NCBI RefSeq assembly: GCF_001411555.2
Contig: NC_049916.1
Coordinates: forward strand, 9,683,295 to 9,747,294
Direction of reading: 5' to 3'
Origin: Juglans regia
Taxonomy: Eukaryota > Streptophyta > Magnoliopsida > Fagales > Juglandaceae
Length of the DNA stretch: 64,000 nt
A program made the translations under genes and the position numbers. The notes under the pieces were generated by a model. That model was not told where the DNA came from. It did not search any database and saw only the letters and a program-made list of their open reading frames with translations. Of the stretch, positions 1-10,919 are shown piece after piece; position 1 is the first letter of the stretch; every line of letters starts with the position of its first letter.

Positions 1-126
1 TTAGTCAATCCTAATATTTGCAAAATTTCAAGTCCTCTACCATTTTGTCTTATACGTTGCATATTCTCTTAATCCTTCATGGCGTCTCTCCTTTCAAGTT
101 ATTGCAATCCTATACTTATTTTGTAC

Positions 127-700
127 TTGCTACACTTTCTTACTTCTATATCTACTCAGGCATACAAGCAAAGCTATGAGTTGTTCTGTAATCATACCAA
201 TAATCCAAATTCCAACAAACAAGCAATAATTCTAATTGAGTAAAAGAATTCCCTATGTCCTCATTGACAGGCAGAGCAAAAACTCGAGCTTGTGCTACAT
301 TTGTTTGTCCACCTATAGTAGTCTAAGTAGTAGTTGTGTTCTTCACAAGGCAGTCTCAACTCTGATGTCCTTCTTTCCTATACTTGAAGCATATATCAGT
401 CCCCATCAAACATTTCCCGGCATGCCCCTTACCACACTTCTCACATATGGTAAGCCATTTTGTCTCACCATATTCAAGTCTGCCACATAGCGCTAAACTA
501 TACCTCTAAGATCAGACGATATGGTTTGCAAGTCCATAGTCAATCTACTCAAGGATTAATCCATATGTGATGTCTCTGGTGGAGTATGGGCCTATGGGTA
601 TGACACATGCTGCCCTCTGAGTACCTCCGCATTATCTAAGAGAGCTCTCATCTCTGCATCGAGTGTGTCCTCGCTTGTTGCTCGCCCTTGTATGGTTAGC
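127..700 (-). pseudogene. Ty3/gypsy gag fragment with zinc knuckle
   Basis: Read on the minus strand, this stretch encodes a broken nucleocapsid-like segment. A CxxC-type knuckle (CEKCGKGH, then AGKC) is encoded at about 370-445. It is followed by LMGTDICFKYRKEGHQ and a downstream Cys, a second knuckle in which the second Cys has become Tyr. An in-frame stop follows HQS and another interrupts the TTTT run. Further downstream comes a tail of the type QARVFALPVNED, the linker usually found between gag and protease in plant gypsy elements. No intact protease is visible before the window edge. Upstream, at about 500-690, the same strand has broken reading with MRALLDNAEVLRGQH, probably more gag. 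Nucleocapsid knuckles bind the element's RNA in the virus-like particle. This copy cannot be functional. The family call rests on motif recognition only. Confidence 0.6.
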
Positions 701-1480
701 ATGCCCTTTGCTCGCTTTGTGTAGAGCTAACTATCCTTCATTGCAAGGTGTTGTCTCACATCTGCCATGCCCTCTACAACGTGCTACTCGCCTTATTCCT
801 TGACCGGCTACACGTTGCTCACATAGCTACTTCCTTGTCGCCAGCATTTTTCCTACGAGAGGAAATCTCTTCTCTCGATTCAGTGGGGTCCTCACATGTG
901 TTGTCCTGTTTTGCCAGGCTTTCTACAATGTGCTACTCGCCTTACTCCTTGACTGATTGCATATTGCCTACCCGACTGCCTCCTTATCGCCAGTATTTTA
1001 TGCACGGAAGGGGATCCCTTCCTTGGTTTGGTGCGGTCCTCACACAAAACTATGCCATCTAATTTAAGGAACATATCGAGTGAATAACATGCACGCTTCC
1101 GAGCATTGGGTTAGACCCCACTAAGCAACTTCCGAGTTCTTGCACAAACTCAAGCAAAAGTGCGAGGACTGATTTTTGGTCTCTACCTCGTACTCATAGC
1201 AAGGCTCGTAGAATGTGTTCTGAACACCAGCTTGCCTACTGCATCCTTGGCCAATGCTTCACTTATCCGATTTGCTCACTCTCAAGCTTGCTCACTATCT
1301 TGTATTGCCCACCCTTGGACTTACTCGCTATTGCGCATTGCTCGCTCTTGAACTTGTTTGCCTTATATTACGTCCGTCTAAGCATTGCTCCCCTTTAGGC
1401 ATGCTTGCTACCGCGTATTGCTCGCCCTTGATTTTGCTTGCTCTCATTCATTGATCGACCTAATGTTGTGTTTCTTTTAC
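660..1480. repeat. Low-complexity block rich in gctcgccctt-like words
   Basis: Words such as ttgctcgcccttg, attgctcgctcttg and tactcgcctta recur irregularly through this block. Several short open frames run through it, but none resembles a known protein and their openness follows from the biased composition. It lies upstream, in minus-strand sense, of the gag remnant, so it may be leader or LTR sequence of that gypsy element. No primer-binding site was found to confirm this. Confidence 0.4.
747..1044. repeat. Diverged tandem duplication, unit about 149 bp
   Basis: Two consecutive units, about 747-895 and 896-1044, align along their length. Both contain gtgttgtc near the start, then ctacaaNgtgctactcgcctta, ccttgac, a cgccagNatttt core, and a ggtcctcaca ending. 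The copies differ at many positions, so the duplication is old. Confidence 0.6.
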
Positions 1481-1734
1481 TCTTGCTCGCATCGGTATGA
1501 CCTTTCCTTCATACGTGATTTCGAGAAATAAGGTGTTGTCCCTTAGGGTGTTCATACCTGACTTTGCACGTGGATCTCACAATTGATTCAATTTCTTTTG
1601 CTGTTTTTGCCCCGAATTATGCCAAAATTACAAGTCCAGTTGTTCTTTAATGTCCATCCAATTTTCTTTCCATTCTTGCCCTCGATTTAGGCAGCTCATA
1701 TTGCTTAGGTTAAATGATCCGATGGTGTAAATTT

Positions 1735-1930
1735 TGTTCTATAGCACTTAAATTCAGATAAGATGGGATGAAACTGGCATGTGGAATTTCAGTTTCTCAG
1801 ATCACATAATATCGAGGCGTTTTGGTCTTTTCGCTTGAGTCTTGTTGGGTGTAGCATACCGAGCGGCTAGTTCTATAGCACTTAAGTATGAACAGATGGG
1901 ATGAATTCGATGTGTGGAATTTCAGTCTCA
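1735..1930. repeat. Imperfect direct repeat just upstream of the copia LTR
   Basis: A roughly 63-bp word starting ttctatagcacttaa and ending ggaatttcagt occurs at about 1735-1799 and again at 1869-1930. The second copy ends a few bases before the copia insertion point. The rest of 1480-1934 shows no coding signal. Confidence 0.55.
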
Positions 1931-1934
1931 TAAT

Positions 1935-2314
1935 TCTCAAAATTCAAGTCAATGTGATCAACAAGAGGCCACTGCTACCTGCAATAAAAGGAAGCAACAT
2001 CGAGACCTCAAACTAAGCACCAGACGAAATGAGAATCTACTCCCTCCAGCTAAGCCTTGTTAGCTAGGACTTAGGATTATTTTTCTTCTTCTTTTTGTTG
2101 TATTTAATAGAGTGGTTGTATTTAATAAAGTGGTTGTGGGTTAGACATTGATGGAGTGGTTGTACGTAGATTAGGTAGTCTTCATTTCTTTTGATTTATT
2201 AGAGTGTCAACGTAGGAATTGTATATATGACACTTTGTTTTGTACATAAAAAAAAGGTGAATGAGAAGAACATCATTTTCCATCCTTTCTTTTCTCTGTT
2301 TTCTTCTTTCAACA
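1935..2314 (+). repeat. 5' LTR of copia element A
   Basis: This 380-bp stretch is repeated at 7014-7392. It holds an A-run followed by gtgaatgagaagaac near its 3' end and finishes in ttctttcaaca, directly abutting the primer-binding site. Confidence 0.9.
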
Positions 2315-2333
2315 TGGTATTAGAGTGCTAGGC
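2315..2333 (+). promoter_or_regulatory. Primer-binding site of copia A (initiator tRNA-Met type)
   Basis: The sequence tggtattagagtgctaggc follows the 5' LTR immediately. It matches the usual plant copia motif TGGTATCAGAGC, complementary to initiator tRNA-Met, with a few changes. Confidence 0.8.
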
Positions 2334-2446
2334 TCTATAACCTGGAACATTTTTCTTTGTCATCAATCAGCCCTTTCATCATACAGCCTTGGTGCATCGA
2401 TATAATTTTCATCTTTCCTCTTTGACTCTCATTCATTTTCTCTGCA

Positions 2447-3402
2447 ATGTCAGAAGTAGAGACTCCTGATATTACTCATAACACCACACCAAACATTTCT
2501 CCATCTGAAGATCCAAAGGGCCCCTTTTATTTACATCACAGTGATAATGCCAACACTGTGGTGATTGTTCCACCTCTTACTGGTCTGAATTACCTTTCAT
2601 GGAATTGGTATTTTACCCTAGCCATTTCTGTGAAGAACAAACTCGGCTTCCTTGATGGAAGCATACCCACACCAAACCTCACTGATTCATTTTACATTCC
2701 ATGGTTGCGCCGCAACAACCTCATTCTATCCTGGCTTCTTAACTCCATTTTGAAGGAAATAATATCAAATATGCTATATATCAGTTCAACAAAAGATGTA
2801 TGGGAGAAACTAAGGACCCACTTTGCATAACTTGATAATGTTCGAATCTACCATCTCTAGCAGTAACTCAGTTCTATTGTGCAAGGGAGCCTATCGATAA
2901 GTGAATACTTCACTCAACTTAATGGAATTTGGGAAGAGATGCACAATTACAAGCTTATTCCTTTTTGCTCATGTGGTCTGCGTACATGCAAAGCTCTTAA
3001 TTCTGTGGGTGAGATTCAACAAACAGATTATGTTTTCAAGTTCCTTATGGGTTGAACGAGTCATATGAATACATTAGGGGTCATATCATATTGATGAGTC
3101 CTATGCCATCTCTAAACAAGACATTTTCCCTAGTTTTGCAAGAAGAAAGACAGAGGCAAATCAGAAATCTAATCATACCTACCCCTTAAGCTTCTGCCCT
3201 GGTAGTTTGCAGCACTCAATCAAAGAAAAATAAATCTGACCTCACCTGTTACTATTGTGGAAAACTTGGACACACCCAAAAAAAGTGTTATAGGCTTATA
3301 GGTTTCCCACCTAACTTTAAGTTCACCAAGCCAAAAACTGGTTATGAAAATGGGAATACCTCTGCAGCACATGCAGCAAACCAAGTTTGCTCACAAGGTT
3401 AG
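2447..3402 (+). pseudogene. Copia A gag (capsid/nucleocapsid), broken
   Basis: The likely start is the ATG at 2447, the first good start downstream of the leader. The open segment of 127 residues contains LTGLNYLSWNWYF and LDGSIPTP, hallmarks of the copia gag N-terminal domain (DUF4219/UBN2 type). A TAA after residue 127 (codon at 2828) interrupts it, and gag homology continues downstream with further stops. A nucleocapsid zinc knuckle, CYYCGKLGHTQKKC (CX2CX4HX4C intact), is encoded at about 3250-3290. Gag would assemble the virus-like particle in the cytoplasm. The knuckle is intact but the frame is not, so this is a pseudogene. Confidence 0.85.
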
Positions 3403-3689
3403 GAGAAAAGATTGCTGGAGAATCCTCAGTTGAATCTGTCTCAAAATCAAATTCAGACTCTTATAGCTCTCATCAATGGACAAATGTCACAGCTCAATCC
3501 TAATGACACGGTTCAGACCAATACACAACCTCATAACTCAAATAATGAAAGTCATGCCTCCTCTCCTGCTGCGTACTCCAACATGGCTGGTATAATTCCT
3601 TTTGCTTCTGAAATGCCTCATACTCATACTTTATCTGTTTTCCACTTTTCATCAACATGAGTGTTTGTCCATCATGCCTAAAAGTCATT

Positions 3690-5431
3690 CTAACATTTCC
3701 ATCATTCCTTGGATTATTGACATAGGTGCTACAGACCATATGGTTCGTTCTACCTCATTTTTTAGTTCCATTACTTGTTCTGTCAAGGCTCATGTTCAAC
3801 TTCCTAATGGTTCTCGTGTAGAGGTAACTCATGTTGGTACTGTTCAGCTCTCAAAACACATCATTCTCCCTGGTGTTGTATGTGTTCCTCTTTTTCTTTT
3901 AATCTTCTTTTAGTCAGCAAGCTCACTCATGAACCCTCTCTCTGCGTTATTTTCTCGAATCAATTTTGTTTTATACAGGTCCTATCTTCATGGACAACGA
4001 TTGGACTTGCTAAAAATCAGCGTGGTCTCTATTTTCTCCTTCCCTGCTCTCTTGGAAACAAAGTTATCTCATAGTCAACTCCTACCAATTTCAAAGGTCT
4101 TTCCATTCCTCTCAATCCTCGATTCTGCAGTGCAATAACACAAGAAGACATCACACTTTGGCACCTTAGATTGGTCATTTATTTGATCAAAGGCATAGGT
4201 CTATTCAATCCATTTCTATAGATGCCAAGTGCAATGTTTCAACAGAATGTATTATTTATCATTTAGCAATATAGAAATGAGTTTCTTTTCAACTAAGTGA
4301 TTCTTGTAGCCCTTCCAGCTTTGATTTAATCCACTGTGACATTTGGGGACCTTATTCCCAACCATCTTAGCAAGGGCATCATTATTTTCTTACAATTATT
4401 GATGATCATAGTCGGGTCACTTGGATTTATTTGATGAAATTCAAGTCTGAAACCAAACAACTTTTACAAAATTTTATTCACATGGTGCAAACTCAGTTCA
4501 ACTTCAAAATAAAACAAATTTGAACAGATAATGAGATGGAATTCCATATGCTAGATTTCTATAACTCAAATGGAATTCTACATAAAAAATCTTGTGTTTA
4601 CACTCCACAACAAAATGGAGTTGTGGAGAGAAAACATCAGCATCTTCTCAATGTGGCTCGGGCTCTCCTTTTCCAAACTTCTCTCCCAACAAAATTTTGG
4701 AGAGATGCCATTCTAACTACCACTTACCTGATAAATAGAACCCATACTCCTCTTCTAAATAACAAGTCTCTTTATGAGGTTCTGTTTTCTTCTCCACCTT
4801 CCTATGCTCATTTGAAGGTTTTTGGTTGTTTGTGTTTTGTCTCAACACTTAAGCGTAAAAGGACCAAACTTGACCCTAGGGCTGCAAAGTGCATTTTCAT
4901 TGGATATCCTTTTGGTGTGAAAGGATACAAAGTCTATAATTTGGAAAATCATACCACTCATATTTCCCGAGATGTCATTTTCATTGAAACTGTTTTTCCT
5001 TTTCAAAACTCATCCTCAAGTCAATCTTCTCCTCATTCAGATCTTGTTTTTCCACCAGTGTTATCAGATTTACAAACTCCTATTATTGCAACTGATTCTC
5101 CTCCCTCAATTGATACTCCTCTCATTGTTTTAGAACAATCCACACCTCCTTTCCCTTCACCCCTACCTTCTCAATCAACTGGTTCTTCTTCTTTAATTGA
5201 CTCTGTCCTTATAGAACCAGAAAATGCTCCTTCTATTCCAGATTTGGAACCAAATTATGCTATTGTTCCTAGAAGAACAGACTGGGTAAGGCATCCTCCT
5301 TCCTACTTGCAAGACTATCATTGTCATCTTGCTTCACAACTTCCAAATTCTATCTTACCCCATCCTTCTACCGCTTACCCCCTTACCAATCACATAACAT
5401 ATGTTCATTTATCTCCCTTTCACCGAGCATA
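3690..5431 (+). pseudogene. Copia A protease and integrase region, broken
   Basis: The protease active-site region reads IIDIGATDHM at about 3715. The expected DSGATDH has become DIGATDH, so a residue next to the catalytic Asp is changed. Integrase follows: CDIWGPY (first catalytic Asp, about 4335), TIIDDHSRVTWIYL (about 4390), TDNEMEF (second Asp, about 4525) and [15 protein letters not shown] (catalytic Glu, about 4610-4640). All three DDE residues survive, but stops and frameshifts separate the segments; one stop lies just before TDNEME. The longest open piece, 4536-5432, runs on through the integrase C-terminal region ([15 protein letters not shown]) into a Ser/Pro-rich spacer before reverse transcriptase. 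Confidence 0.85.
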
Positions 5432-5439
5432 GATCTTGT

Positions 5440-6975
5440 CTCTCTCACTTACCCATGAACCTAAGTCATATGATGAGGTTGTAATCTCTGCTCATTGGAG
5501 AGATGCTAGGAAATATGAAATTGAAGCTCTTGAGGCTAATCGTACCTAGTCTATCACCACCCTACCTCATGGAAAAGAAATTGTTGGCTGTAAGTATGTT
5601 TACAAGGTCAAAATGAAATCGGATGGGACCATAGACAAACATAAAGCTCGTCTGGTAGCCAAAGGCTATACTCAACGAGAAGGCTTTGACTACTAGGAGA
5701 CTTTCAGCCCCGTGGCCAAATTGACTACAGTTCATCTTTTTCTTACCTTGGTAGCAATTCATTGTTGGCACTTAGCTCAACTGTATGTGCATAATGCATT
5801 TTTAAATGGAGATCTCAATATGGAGATATATATGGATTTACCACCGGGTTATGTGGTTCAAGGAGAGTCTTCTCAGAAGAAGAATCTGGTCTGCAGGTTG
5901 CGTAAGTCGCTTTATGGCTTGAAGCAAGCCTCTAGGTAGTGGAACTCAAAATTCACTGCAACTCTGACTTCTATTGGTTTTCATCAATCTAAAAATGACC
6001 ATTCTTTGTTTACTAAGATTGATGTGAATGATTTTACAGCACTCTTAGTTTATGTTGACAATATAATTGTAGGGAGCAACAACTTAGTTGCCATTGAAAC
6101 TATCAAAACCTTCCTACAGAGTCAATTCAAGATAAAGGATCTCGGTTCCTTGAAGTTCTTCTTGGAGATAGAAGTGACCAGAACTGCAGCTGGTATTCAC
6201 ATATGCCAAAGGAAAGTACACCCTTGAGATCTTAGAAGATGCTGGCCTGCTTGGTTGTAAACCTGTTAATACCCCAATTGAAATAAACCATAAACTGTCT
6301 CACTCTTCTACTGATGTGCTCACAGATGTAACAAGCTATCAGAGACTAATTGGGAGGCCTATTTACTTTACAATCAGTAGACCAGACATTATCTATGTTG
6401 TGAGTGTTCTTAGTCAATTCATAGATAAACCAGCTCAAATTCATTTACATTATGCTCACAGAATTTTAAGATACTTGAAGGGTTCGATTGGTCAAGGGAT
6501 TTTCTTTTCAGCTGGTTCTTCTTTGCATTGTAAGGCTTATAGTGATTCAGATTGGGCAGCATGCCCTAAGACTCGAAGGTCAGTTACTGGTTTTTGTATC
6601 TTTCTTGGAGACTCATTAGTGAGTTAGAAATCCAAGAAACAAACTACAATGTCTCGATCTTCTGCTGAGGCAGAGTATCGAGCATTGGCAGACACTTGTT
6701 GTGAGGTTGTATGGTTGATTACACTTTTAAAGGACTTCAATATAGAGCACAAACAACCAGCATTACTGTACTGTGACAACCAAGCTGCAATCCACCTCAC
6801 CAAGAATCCCATTTTTCATGAAATGACAAGTACATAGAGTTGGATTGCCATTTTGTTCGAGAAAGAATAGTTGCTGGTGTAGTTGTTCCAATGCATGTGG
6901 GATCAAGATTTCAGCTAGCAGATATTTTTACAAAGGCATTGCCAACTGCAAGCTTTTATTTCTTATTATCCAAGA
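5440..6975 (+). pseudogene. Copia A reverse transcriptase and RNase H, broken
   Basis: Recognisable RT blocks are [12 protein letters not shown], an ETFSPVAK block preceded by an in-frame stop, and [13 protein letters not shown] followed by a stop where Trp is expected. The catalytic box at about 6050 reads LVYVDN instead of YVDD, so the second catalytic Asp is Asn. A frameshift near 6225 leads into the conserved LIGRPIYFTISRPDI segment. RNase H follows with AYSDSDWAACPKTRRS, a stop, then [13 protein letters not shown], and later HFVRERI and LADIFTKALP. In the copia replication cycle these domains copy the RNA into DNA inside the particle. The altered active site and multiple stops make this copy inactive. 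Confidence 0.9.
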
Positions 6976-7013
6976 TGGAAATTTTGAACATGTATGCCCA
7001 TCTTGAAGGGGAG

Positions 7014-7392
7014 TCTCAAAATCCAAGTCAGTGTGATCAGCAAGAGGCCACTGCTACCTGCAATAAAGGGAAGCAACATCGAGACCTCAAACTAAGCACC
7101 AGAGGAAATGAAAATCTACTCCCTCCAACTAAGCCTTGTTAGCTAGGACTTAGGATTATTTTTCTTCTTCTTTTTGTTGTATTTAATAGAGTGGTTGTAT
7201 TTAATAAAGTGGTTGTGGGTTAGACATTGATGTAGTGGTTGTATGTAGATTAGGTAGTCTTCATCTCTTTTGATTTATTAGAGTGTCAACGTAAGAATTG
7301 TATATATGCCACTTTGTTTTGTGCATAAAAAAAGGTGAATGAGAAGAACATCATTTTCCATCCTTTCTTTTCTCTGTTTTCTTCTTTCAACA
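7014..7392 (+). repeat. 3' LTR of copia element A
   Basis: Copy of the 5' LTR (379 bp), preceded by the polypurine tract gaaggggag at 7005-7013. It ends in ttctttcaaca, and the target-duplication remnant acaat follows. Confidence 0.9.
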
Positions 7393-7711
7393 ACAATCAC
7401 TTTCTCTTTATAGCCATTGATCAGATATCATAATGTTAGGGCACTTTGCTCAATTCACGTGACTCTCTTACAAAGCCTACATCCTTCATTTCATTTCGCA
7501 TTTCAAAGATGATCATTTTGTGTGCACTTATAGGCTTTGTAGCTACAGGAGTTGTTCGTGATTTGATACATGTTATGCAAATTAATTAATTTATATATAT
7601 TGTTGCTTTTTTGAAAAAGAGGAAGGAATTCTTATAAAGTTCAATAAATTCAAATTTGATATCGTTATTGTTATTATGGTGCATTATTGTCTCTCTCTCA
7701 GGATTAAATTT
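7393..7711. other. Noncoding spacer
   Basis: AT-rich sequence with no convincing open frame or repeat structure. I see nothing that can be named here. Confidence 0.4.
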
Positions 7712-7896
7712 AGGAAAATACTTTAACCATAAATGGATTATACAAAAGTAAATCAACAAACTGATGTGATTTGATATGGTACGTCAGATTGTAAAGTTAT
7801 TTTTATTATAAAGTAGATCTAACGGATTCCATAAAATCACATCAGTTTGTAGATTTATTTTGTATAATTTCTTTATGTCCGTAGCAATTTTCTCAA
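7712..7896. mobile_element. Short inverted-repeat element (MITE)
   Basis: A roughly 185-bp stretch whose ends pair over about 55 bases with mismatches. The left arm contains aaaagtaaatcaacaaactg and continues atgtgattt; the reverse complement of the right arm reads aaaataaatctacaaactg and continues atgtgatttt. Outer parts (ggaaaatac on the left, aattttctc on the right) also pair loosely. There is no coding capacity, so it would depend on an enzyme supplied in trans. The exact boundary and target duplication are uncertain (aaatttag versus aaatataa is possible). Confidence 0.7.
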
Positions 7897-8521
7897 ATAT
7901 AATGTCTTATTACAATGCAATTATATATGTTCTTTGGCAATCTAGCACGGTTGACAGGTAGAAAACAAACTCAACAACAAGGAAGACTATCTTTCCAGGA
8001 TATGAAAGAACGTACAAAATCACCGGAAGATTATTTCCTGAGAAGATCCACCATATAGTGTTTTTCAGAAAGACAATGGGCTATGCTAGGAGTTGTACGT
8101 GTGAGCCTTCAATGCTGAGTACAAAAATGCAATGGTCCATGCATGCAACTAGCTTCTTTGATTGCAAAGTGGTGATGAAGTTGATTAATGAGCCATGAGA
8201 TGGAGTTGGAGTTGGGCTCGATGACTAAATTATCATCTATGTCTACAAATTAAGATCAAAGAAATTTTGAATTATTTTGGAAAGTAAAGAGAGAAAAGTT
8301 GGCATTGTATCCAATAAAACTCAATACTAGCAATTTGGAGTTGAGCTGACAGTATCAAGCTTGTTTGAGATGATGACTTTCTTGAGATGTTAGGCATGTG
8401 ATGGGAATGATGGATGAACAAATCTTGATAGTTTAGTCATTCATCTAGAATGCCCTAAAGAAAGACATGATGGGCCAATTATTTGAGATTGTGATAGGTA
8501 GGACCGTTTGTAATTAACTAA

Positions 8522-8975
8522 GGGAAATTCGGTCACACACCATTTATGCTGTACCTGATTTTGGATTAGTTCTTTGTGCATTTTTTTATTAGAAATGGTC
8601 ACACACCATTATTTGACGAACAAGAAACATCACCAAATGATAATTTTCTCTGATGTCTATAGATGACAACAGTAATACAAAAAATCAAAACGTTCCAATT
8701 GACTGAAAAAAAATCTAGGTTCTAGGTTGTAAACCCGGATTCATCTGGGTTCTGGCCTAGGTCTAACCCAGGCTAACTCGGTCTGGGTTCTGGCCCGAGT
8801 TTGAAACTCGGGTTCCGGTTCGAGTATACCAAGATTCTCGGGCCGGAACCTAGATGAACAGTCTTAGAGATTGCCACCCAAGTCATCAGCAGTGGCCATA
8901 AGTTATTTCTTAAAAAACATACAAGGACTAATCTAAAGTCGAGTATTACACAAGGGGTGTGCGATCAAATTTCCG
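8522..8975. mobile_element. Nonautonomous inverted-repeat DNA transposon with 8-bp TSD
   Basis: A 454-bp element bounded by a perfect 8-bp direct repeat TTAACTAA (8514-8521 and 8976-8983). The termini are imperfect inverted repeats: left gggaaattcggtcacacacc, right (reverse complement) cggaaatttgatcgcacacc. The internal sequence holds a second ggtcacacaccatt word and a patch of repeated gggttctggcc-like words at 8710-8850. There is no open frame. The 8-bp duplication fits hAT; the terminal GGGAAATT also recalls Mutator-like ends (9-bp duplications), so the superfamily is open. Confidence 0.8.
8700..8855. repeat. Degenerate repeat of gggttctggcccgag-like words
   Basis: Variants of tctgggttctggcc, cccgagttt and actcgggttccgg recur in both orientations inside the 454-bp transposon. 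This gives local dyad symmetry and a GC-rich patch in AT-rich surroundings. Confidence 0.5.
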
Positions 8976-9166
8976 TTAACTAATCTAGAGTGTTGGTTAT
9001 ATTTTATAGTGGTAAGTATTTATAATTGATGGAAACTAAAGTATGAGATTAGATAAAAGCAATTCCTATTGGAGCTAAGTATTTGTTATTTACCAATAGG
9101 TTCCTACTCAAGTTTTATATAAGAACTGCATATAGGGAGATATGCTATTTTGTTCTCATGTGGAAG

Positions 9167-10167
9167 CAGGGGCGGAACTGGGGTTTGGTGTTTGGGGGGC
9201 GAATAACAAAGTGTGTGGTATGTGTGAGTATAAATAATATGTGTTTTTTTCACGTGACTATATAAAAAACAATAATCGTACATTATAAAATTGTATACAA
9301 AAAATACATGTCTATAAATCATCTTATAAGATAATTTTTCTTAGGATTTCAGTAGTTTGCTAAAGACCATTACAAAAAGAAAAGAAAAGAAAAGAAAATA
9401 TCTACTTAGCATTTCCCCTTCAACTTAGGATTTCTGTAGTTTTTTGAAAGTTTAGGTTGATATGGACTAGCTTTAAGATAGACATGTTGGATCTCATCTT
9501 GTAGGTTAGTAGGAAATTCTCATATTTGTGGACGTAATCCTAGATCACGTTTCAAAGAGGTAGTATCCATATCTTCAGGTTGGATTCTTGAAATTTTTGA
9601 GGGACGCTCATCAATGATAGAAGCATCACGTTCTGTTGTTACCGAGCTCTCTAAACGTATATTACTCTCCGAATTGTCAACGTCTTTCTTTTTTTAAAAA
9701 AAAAGAATCAATTGTTCTCGATTTGCTCATATTTTTCTATACTTAAAGAAAAATTTATAGGTCAAGAATAAACCTAAGAAGTACCTAAAAAAAATGTGAT
9801 TGTGAGTCTCTCACAAATAAATTATAATCAATGGGTCATCACAAATAAAAACAAAATGTGGCTCATCAATGGCTTAAGCAGTCAGGCTTAAAATAAATTA
9901 TAATCATCATGATTCATAAACTTATAGATCCATGGATTTTGGAACATTAACAATGAAGATGAAAGGAAATAAAATAGAGTTGTTCTTGCAAGTATTGTAG
10001 ATTCAAGGGTGTCAGTGAAGTGAAAAGTTAGAGTGGGGGCTACATGAGTATTGTGGGGCAATTTCAATTATATAAAGAAAAATTATAATTATTTATATAC
10101 TAAATTAATTTTTTTTCTTTTAATTTGGGGGTGGTAGCCCCCTACCTTGTATATAGTTTTGCCTCTA
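9167..10167. mobile_element. hAT-type transposon remnant with 8-bp TSD
   Basis: A 1001-bp element flanked by the perfect 8-bp repeat TGTGGAAG (9159-9166 and 10168-10175). The left end is caggggcggaac. The right end, reverse-complemented, is tagaggcaaaac, which differs only by four transitions, as expected from decay of methylated DNA. G-runs just inside the left end (ggggggcg) face a C-run (gccccct) inside the right end, typical of hAT ends of this type. It contains a fragment of transposase on the minus strand (separate entry). Confidence 0.85.
9395..9705 (-). pseudogene. hAT transposase N-terminal fragment (zf-TTF type)
   Basis: The minus strand reads a Ser/Asn-rich leader, then DMDTTSLKRDLGLRPQI, a stop, EFPTNLQDEIQHVYLKASPYQP and KLSKNYRNPKLKGK. 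This resembles the start of plant TTF-type zinc-finger hAT transposases, which carry a DPGLRxxIWxYxxNxRDEIRRAYLxxGPxQP block. Here the Trp codon position is a stop. The catalytic domain is absent, so the parent element is an internally deleted derivative. This agrees with the hAT termini and 8-bp duplication around it. The match is from memory of the family and was not searched. Confidence 0.6.
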
Positions 10168-10196
10168 TGTGGAAGTGATCTTGATAGAAACATTAA

Positions 10197-10395
10197 GGCC
10201 ATGTTTGGATAGTGAGATGGGATGAGATGATTTTAGATGAAAGTTGAATAAAATATTGTTATAATATTATTTTTTAATATTATTATTATTTTGAGATTTG
10301 AGAAAGTTGAATTGTTTATTATATTTTATGTGAAAATTTAAAAAAATTGTAACAATGAGATGAGATGAGATGAAACCGTTTCTGTATCCACCGTG
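10197..10395. mobile_element. MITE with gtttggatagtgagatg end
   Basis: The left end is ggccatgtttggatagtgag followed by atgggatgagatg; the right end carries gagatgagatgagatgaaac and then tgtatcca. The ends are inverted (atgttTGGATa versus TATCCAcc, and gatgagat versus atctcatc). The centre is a TA-rich spacer of taatattattatt type. It is noncoding. Similar elements are very common in some tree genomes. Exact borders are not certain. Confidence 0.6.
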
Positions 10396-10919
10396 TTACA
10401 CATTTATAACAAAAAAAGATACAAAATATTCTCAACATTTGTTCCATTTCACATTCACATTAAAATGGAGGGTTTTTTTATTTTATTTTTGGTAGTACTC
10501 ACATGGCTCAGACCGACTACTAACCTATAGAAACTGTCAGAAGATTACTTGGTCATTCAGAGCATATTTGCATCTCAATGGTGAATAATCTAGCGTCTAA
10601 CCACAAGATAGAAAAAAACATGATTAGGTGTGATTTTGAGGTATGTTCAAATAAAAATTGAAAATGATTCATTGTATTAATTTCACTGCTTCTGGTCTTT
10701 CGAAATATTTCAAACAAATTAAAAGAGCATATTTGCCACTCGCTATGTCCATTGCATCTCATGTGATAAATGGTTACCTTTAATTATCGTTTGGAAAAAA
10801 GTAAAAATAAAATCTTTTAATTTGTTGCAACTTATTATGCCCCAAACTTGCTAGTCACATCCACTTACAATTGGCGACTCTGATTGATGATATTGGGGTT
10901 GGAGTCGATCGATAATATA
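10396..10919. other. Noncoding spacer before the Athila-like element
   Basis: No recognisable gene or repeat. A 69-codon minus-strand frame at 10553-10762 is probably chance. Confidence 0.4.

Larger units (their letters stand above)
1935..7392 (+). mobile_element. Ty1/copia retrotransposon (element A) with two LTRs
   Basis: A 5.46-kb copia element with the order LTR, primer-binding site, gag, protease, integrase, reverse transcriptase, RNase H, polypurine tract, LTR. The integrase-before-RT order defines copia. The flanks are ATAAT (1930-1934) and ACAAT (7393-7397), consistent with a 5-bp target duplication carrying one change. The coding region is scattered with stops and frameshifts, so the copy is dead. 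By eye the LTRs differ at about 13 substitutions plus one indel over 379 bp, which indicates a moderately old insertion. The LTR starts TC rather than the usual TG but ends in CA. Confidence 0.9.

Noticed and set aside
236..490. 84-codon plus-strand open frame
   Set aside because: It is the complement of a gypsy gag knuckle region; its peptide has no sensible composition.
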